NCBI GenBank assembly: GCA_016235445.1
Contig: JACRLB010000015.1
Location: forward strand, 1 to 64,000
Length of the DNA stretch: 64,000 nt
Source of the DNA: Chloroflexota bacterium
GTDB taxonomy: Bacteria > Chloroflexota > Anaerolineae > Anaerolineales > Villigracilaceae
Direction of reading: 5' to 3'
In this document: positions 60,530-64,000 of the stretch, piece after piece
Layout: each line of letters starts with the position of its first letter
How positions within the stretch are numbered: position 1 is the stretch's first letter
Program-made: the position numbers and the translations under genes
Notes under the pieces: model-generated
What the model was told of the DNA's origin: nothing
The model's database searches: none
The model's input: only the letters and a program-made list of their open reading frames with translations

Positions 60530-61038
60530 TCGTTTGTTCAACGTGCAAACATGCCAATATGGCAGGCGCAATGTTCTGCGCGGAATGCGGCGCTCAACTC
60601 GTCGGCAAGGACTCTCTCACTACCCAAACCATCAACACCGGTAATTTCAAAAAAGTGGCCCAGAGTTATTCCGATGACGAGTACCAGCCCTTTGACGGCA
60701 GTGACGCCTGGGGCAGTCTCCACTTACTGGATACCGGGCAGGTTCTGCCGCTGACCACACGCAACGAATTCACCATGGGGCGCATCAGTGAAGGACAACC
60801 CATCATGCCCGACATCGACCTTTCGCCCTATCAGGCCTATGCCGCCGGGGTATCGCGTCTTCATGCGGTCATCAAACGGGACGGCGGCCGCCTCATTTTC
60901 ATGGACCTGGGCTCTGCCAACGGAACCTATGTCAACGGGAAGAGACTCAACCCGAACGCGGAGCAACTGATCCATCACGGCGATATTATTGCATTGGGGA
61001 AAATGAAAATACAGATTTTGATCAAACACGATAAATAG
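60526..61038 (+). CDS. Zinc-ribbon and FHA-domain protein
   Basis: A 170-residue protein. The N-terminal zinc ribbon CSTCKHANMAGAMFCAECG holds four Cys. Residues 80-165 form an FHA domain (FTMGRIS, GVSRLHAVI, LGSANGTYVNGKRL), which reads phosphothreonine. It is the probable reader of phosphorylation made by the kinase in the operon. The linker contains several Thr residues (TTQTINTGNF) that could serve as phospho-acceptors. Coupled to the J-vWA gene by ATGA overlap. Confidence 0.93.
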   Translation: MIVCSTCKHANMAGAMFCAECGAQLVGKDSLTTQTINTGNFKKVAQSYSDDEYQPFDGSDAWGSLHLLDTGQVLPLTTRNEFTMGRISEGQPIMPDIDLSPYQAYAAGVSRLHAVIKRDGGRLIFMDLGSANGTYVNGKRLNPNAEQLIHHGDIIALGKMKIQILIKHDK

Positions 61039-61053
61039 AAAAGAGAGTGAAAC

Positions 61054-61296
61054 ATGGCGTATTCGATTATTTTACATATTTCCGGGGAAACCTCGGTGGC
61101 CGGAGAGATAGACGATCTCCCCAAACCCACGGATACGATCATCGTAGTCATGAATCCGCGCCAGAAAGACGGCAAAGATTTACACTATATTGACAATAAT
61201 GTAACCAAGGTAATCTGGCCTTTGAACAAAGTCAGCTTCATCGAAATTCTCGAAGGCACAGATGAAGAAAAGATTATCGGCTTCGTGAGGGAATAA
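61054..61296 (+). CDS. Small conserved protein of the kinase operon
   Basis: An 80-residue protein without a recognised domain, predicted mainly beta ([36 protein letters not shown]). A preceding AAGAGAG may serve as ribosome binding site. It stands between the FHA gene and the response-regulator gene with 15- and 1-base gaps, so it is probably part of the same signalling complex. The compact beta pattern could form a small barrel. Confidence 0.65.
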   Translation: MAYSIILHISGETSVAGEIDDLPKPTDTIIVVMNPRQKDGKDLHYIDNNVTKVIWPLNKVSFIEILEGTDEEKIIGFVRE

Positions 61297-61297
61297 A

Positions 61298-62017
61298 ATG
61301 TCCGATTCTTTCGACCGCCGCCGCATCCTCGTTGTGGATGATGAAGAGCGCATGGTGCGCTTCATCCGCATGAACCTTGAACACGACGGCTTTCAGGTAA
61401 GCGAAGCATTCAATGGCAAGCAGGCCATTCAAAGAATACGAGACGTTACCCCAGACCTCATATTGCTGGATGTGATGATGCCCGACCTCGATGGCTTTGA
61501 AGTGCTGGAAACCATCCGCGAGTTCAGCAATGTCCCCGTCATCATGCTGACAGCCAGAGGAGAGGAGGACGACCGCGTTCGCGGCCTTGAAAATGGAGCA
61601 GACGATTACATCACCAAACCTTTCAGCCCGCGTGAGCTGGTCAGCCGCGCAAAAGCCGTCCTTCGCCGCACCGAAGGCGCAACAGGTTCCATGCACGGCC
61701 TGCTCGAAATTGACAAGCGCCTCAAAATTGACTTTGACCGCCGCGAGATATGGCTCGAAGGCAAACTCGTCAAACTGCGCCCCACCGAATACCGCCTGCT
61801 CTTCCATCTCGTGCAAAATGCAGGCTGGGTCGTCTCCCACGATCAACTGCTCCAAAAAGTGTGGGGCTACGAATATCGCGACGAACCGCATTACGTCCGC
61901 CTCTACATCAACTACCTGCGCCAGAAACTCGAGAAAGACCCCGCCGACCCGCAGTATATTCTTACCGAGCGCGGCGTGGGCTATCGCTTCGTGGATTTCA
62001 AACGCTCAAAGGAGTAG
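61298..62017 (+). CDS. OmpR-family response regulator
   Basis: A 239-residue protein. Receiver: [11 protein letters not shown] (acidic pair), [13 protein letters not shown] (phospho-Asp), IMLTARGEE and YITKPFSP. The winged-helix effector follows ([17 protein letters not shown], then [18 protein letters not shown] and [10 protein letters not shown]). No histidine kinase is adjacent, so it may be phosphorylated by a distant kinase or by the Ser/Thr kinase of the operon. It likely controls transcription of this or other loci. Confidence 0.96.
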   Translation: MSDSFDRRRILVVDDEERMVRFIRMNLEHDGFQVSEAFNGKQAIQRIRDVTPDLILLDVMMPDLDGFEVLETIREFSNVPVIMLTARGEEDDRVRGLENGADDYITKPFSPRELVSRAKAVLRRTEGATGSMHGLLEIDKRLKIDFDRREIWLEGKLVKLRPTEYRLLFHLVQNAGWVVSHDQLLQKVWGYEYRDEPHYVRLYINYLRQKLEKDPADPQYILTERGVGYRFVDFKRSKE

Positions 62018-62019
62018 CC

Positions 62020-62139
62020 ATGTCTGAGCAGAAACCTGACAACAAATTTTTGACAGCAGGAAAGATGATCGCCATTTGTGTGATCTGCTTCGGAGCAATC
62101 TACGGCATCATTTCACTGATCCAATTATTGACGGCGTAA
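62020..62139 (+). CDS. 39-residue single-span membrane peptide
   Basis: A short gene with AAAGGAG (62008-62014) overlapping the stop region of the response-regulator gene, start 62020. The peptide is a polar head (MSEQKPDNKFLTAG) and one hydrophobic span (IAICVICFGAIYGIISLI). An intrinsic terminator follows 10 bases later, so it is the last gene of the operon. The good ribosome binding site and position favour it being real. It may anchor part of the signalling complex or modulate a membrane protein. Confidence 0.65.
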   Translation: MSEQKPDNKFLTAGKMIAICVICFGAIYGIISLIQLLTA

Positions 62140-62148
62140 ATTTGTAAA

Positions 62149-62178
62149 ACGGAGTCGACAACGCTCGGCTCTGTTTTT
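62149..62178 (+). terminator. Intrinsic terminator of the kinase operon
   Basis: ACGGAGTCG (62149-62157) pairs with CGGCTCTGT (62166-62174), two wobble pairs, followed by TTTTTATTT. Confidence 0.75.
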
Positions 62179-62187
62179 ATTTAATGT

Positions 62188-62415
62188 AGGACTTACGCAG
62201 AACGCTTTTTGTCCGCTACTCTATGCCGGGTGTGGTCTAAAGTTTCGGAAATGTGGCGCAAGTCTTTGACTTGCGAGGCAAATCAGAGATTTGCCTCACG
62301 CGGAATGCCAAAAAAATATTCCACACTCATCTACGCCAATCCACGCGAATTTTTAAAAGGATTAGCGTAAATTTGTGGAGATTAGTGGACTCTTTCAAGG
62401 TTTTGAGTAAGTCCT
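62188..62415. repeat. Composite palindromic element with GGACTTAC ends
   Basis: Terminal arms AGGACTTAC (62188-62196) and GTAAGTCCT (62407-62415) enclose two perfect hairpins, GCAAGTC/GACTTGC (62258-62274) and GAGGCAAATC/GATTTGCCTC (62275-62297), and a palindrome with CCACACTCATCTACGCC-type arms. No gene in it. An open frame joining it to the next gene is explained by lack of stop codons only. Confidence 0.7.
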
Positions 62416-62441
62416 GTAATGGATTGAGGAGACGGATTTCC

Positions 62442-63737
62442 ATGGCTGAATCATTTTCCACCCTCCCGCTTCGCGTCAACCCCGACCGTATGCTTGATTC
62501 GTTCACCCAACTGGCATTCATCGCCGCTACAGCAGATGGCGGCGTGAACCGCCCAACATTCAGCGACGGCCATCTCGCCGCGCGCAAATGGTTCAAGGAA
62601 GAGATCGAAAAATCTGGCCTGGAATTTCGCACCGACGGCGCAGGGAATCATTCGGCATTTCTCCCCGCTTCCGTCATTGGTTCGGGACAGCAAGCGCCCC
62701 TCGCAAAGACATTGCTCCTCGGCTCTCATTTGGATTCCGTCCCCAACGGCGGGCGTTTCGACGGCGCGCTTGGCGTGATGGCGGCTCTCGAAGTGTTGAA
62801 AACTGTCAAAGAAAACCGAATCAACTTGAAGTCTCGCACTGAGCCGAGTCGAAGTGTAAATCTTGAAGCGATTGACTTCACAGATGAAGAAGGCACGTTA
62901 GTCGGCCTGCTTGGGAGCGCGGCTTTGGCTGGCCATCTCAGTCAAAAAGACCTGGCTTCCCCTCGTGGCGGACGCGATCAATTAGTCGAAGGAATGGCGC
63001 GGGCGGGCTTATCCGATGCAAGCATGTTGAGCGCGGCGCGCCCGAAGGATTCGCTGGCGGGATATTTGGAACTGCACATCGAGCAAGGAAAAAGGTTGGA
63101 GCGCGCGGGAATTGACATTGGCATTGTCTCTGCCATCGTTGGCATTTGGTCGTACCGTTTGTCTTTTATTGGGCGCGCCGACCATGCAGGCTCCACCACA
63201 ATGGATGACCGCCTCGACGCTTCGTTGGGCGCGAGTGCGTTCACGCTTGCGGCGCGTGAGATGGTGATGATGGGTTTTCCAGATTGCGTGGTGAACGTCG
63301 GCAAAATGGACTTTGCGCCTGGCGCATTCAACATCGTCCCTGCGCGTGCAGACCTCGCACTCGAATTTCGCTCACCCGATGAAGATGAATTCAATCGGCT
63401 CGATGCGGCATTGCTTGAGCTTGCTCGAAAAGAAGCAGGGCGCTTTGGTTTGGAAATGAGAATTGAATTTCTTGGAAAACATTCGCCCAGCATGATGAAC
63501 GAAACTATGCAAACTGCTTTTGCAACAGCTTGTGACGACTTGGGATTGACGCATGTTTCGCTTTCATCGGGCGCAGGCCACGATGGGCAATCGCTCGCGG
63601 ATTTATGTCCCGTTGGCATGATTTTCGTTCCATCTGTGGATGGGGCCAGTCACTCGCCGCGCGAATTCACCAAATGGGATGATTGCGTCAATGGCGCGAA
63701 TGTGTTGTTGCAGGCGGTGTTGAGGCTGGCAGGGTAG
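62442..63737 (+). CDS. M20-family amidohydrolase (N-carbamoyl-amino-acid / allantoate type)
   Basis: A 431-residue zinc hydrolase from ATG 62442. Signature segments: LLLGSHLDSVPNGGRFDGAL with His and Asp metal ligands, DFTDEEGTL, LELHIEQGKRLE, GRADHAGSTTMDDRLDA and SSGAGHDGQ, with the final HSPREFT. The pattern is that of N-carbamoyl-L-amino-acid hydrolases, ureidoglycolate and allantoate amidohydrolases, so a role in purine or pyrimidine nitrogen salvage is likely. Before DFTDEEG a stretch KSRTEPSRSVN is encoded by a CACTGAGCCGAGTCGAAGTG repeat unit and looks like an in-frame insertion. The true start is after the composite repeat. Confidence 0.88.
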   Translation: MAESFSTLPLRVNPDRMLDSFTQLAFIAATADGGVNRPTFSDGHLAARKWFKEEIEKSGLEFRTDGAGNHSAFLPASVIGSGQQAPLAKTLLLGSHLDSVPNGGRFDGALGVMAALEVLKTVKENRINLKSRTEPSRSVNLEAIDFTDEEGTLVGLLGSAALAGHLSQKDLASPRGGRDQLVEGMARAGLSDASMLSAARPKDSLAGYLELHIEQGKRLERAGIDIGIVSAIVGIWSYRLSFIGRADHAGSTTMDDRLDASLGASAFTLAAREMVMMGFPDCVVNVGKMDFAPGAFNIVPARADLALEFRSPDEDEFNRLDAALLELARKEAGRFGLEMRIEFLGKHSPSMMNETMQTAFATACDDLGLTHVSLSSGAGHDGQSLADLCPVGMIFVPSVDGASHSPREFTKWDDCVNGANVLLQAVLRLAG

Positions 63738-63815
63738 GGAATGTGGCTTTGCGGTGTTTCCAAAAACGCTATAAAACCGAGAGTATGTGGGAATGGGCCT
63801 TGTTTTCAAGAGACG

Positions 63816-63934
63816 TTATCGGAAATAAAATTGGGACGCTGATTCACGCAGAAAAACGCGGATAAATTCTTTTAAATCAGCGAAAATCAGCGTTCATCTG
63901 CGTCCCATTAAAGCTTGTGGCTTATTACCGATAA
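63816..63934. repeat. MITE-like palindrome, divergent relative of the 123-bp element
   Basis: Terminal arms TTATCGG (63816-63822) and CCGATAA (63928-63934), inner arms GGGACGC (63833-63839) and GCGTCCC (63900-63906). The core again has GCGTTCATCTGCGTCCC, as in copies at 25107 and 32903, but the ends differ. Confidence 0.7.
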
Positions 63935-63945
63935 AGTCTAAGGTG

Positions 63946-63951
63946 TATAAT
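63946..63951 (+). promoter_or_regulatory. Candidate -10 element of the last gene
   Basis: TATAAT 18 bases upstream of the ATG at 63969; TTATTA at 63922-63927 with an 18-bp spacer is a weak -35. The promoter lies directly behind the palindrome. Confidence 0.4.
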
Positions 63952-63968
63952 TGATGGTGAGGCCAGAT

Positions 63969-64000
63969 ATGAATACATTGAATATCAAATATCCGCCCGA
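63969..64000 (+). CDS. Start of an unidentified gene (truncated by window end)
   Basis: ATG at 63969 opens a frame beginning MNTLNIKYPP that runs to the window edge. Only ten codons are visible, so no function is assigned. A plausible promoter lies upstream, but no strong Shine-Dalgarno is seen. Confidence 0.4.
   Translation, partial: MNTLNIKYPP

Noticed and set aside
62253-62441. N-terminal extension of the M20 hydrolase
   Set aside because: The extension lies in the composite repeat and lacks similarity to the family; ATG 62442 starts at the conserved region.

Overview
The window looks like a chromosomal segment of an Anaerolineae-type member of the Chloroflexota. This is an inference from style, not a phylogeny. 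The clues are moderate GC, lipoproteins with Thr/Pro-rich linkers, large PAS/GAF signalling kinases, STAND/CHAT proteins, a single-chain pyruvate:ferredoxin oxidoreductase beside a PyrD-like protein, and very many intergenic palindromic repeats. No transposase, integrase, CRISPR array or tRNA was seen.

Layout. 1-500: 3' end of an rRNA operon (23S tail, 5S, terminator). 667-7514 (+): three-gene operon of STAND-CHAT protease-like protein, STAND-TPR protein and radical SAM/SPASM protein. 7506-18440 (-): six-gene operon converging on it, encoding an SPFH protein, a VirB4/HerA-N-like protein without ATPase, an S1-REC-GAF histidine kinase, a REC-GAF histidine kinase, a REC-phosphotransferase and an AAA ATPase. 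Together these form an 18 kb island that I consider the best candidate for an undescribed NTP-, phosphorylation- and protease-controlled system. 18594-19891: HD protein, then rpsU-infA behind an attenuator-like leader. 19965-24553 (-): PyrD-like protein and nifJ. 25234-26558 (-): Nudix hydrolase and LysM lipoprotein. 26655-31054 (-): corrinoid methyl-transfer cluster. 31388-36705: HI0933-type flavoprotein and a PAS-rich hybrid kinase. 36867-39193 (-): MarR regulator with two paralogous dehalogenase-like hydrolases. 39282-40787 (+): two PIN-toxin TA modules. 40937-42244: beta-propeller lipoprotein.

42312-50847 (+): complete tryptophan operon trpE-trpS-trpGD-trpC-trpF-trpB-trpA behind a T-box leader whose specifier reads UGG. 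50852-56102 (-): two small hypothetical genes, a saccharopine-dehydrogenase-like protein, a lipoate/octanoyl ligase, a DapA-family protein, a ParB-like protein and a metallophosphoesterase. 56155-62180 (+): Ser/Thr-phosphorylation operon (kinase with PQQ-type propeller, PP2C phosphatase, J-domain-vWA protein, FHA protein, small protein, OmpR-type regulator, 39-residue membrane peptide). 62442-63737: M20 amidohydrolase. A new gene begins at 63969.

A second theme is repeats. Several families of imperfect palindromes fill intergenic gaps, supply gene ends, start regions and Shine-Dalgarno sequences in the trp operon, and appear to sit in frame inside trpA and trpC, probably also inside a MtaA-like gene and the M20 hydrolase. 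Function calls rest on motifs read by eye; no database search was possible.
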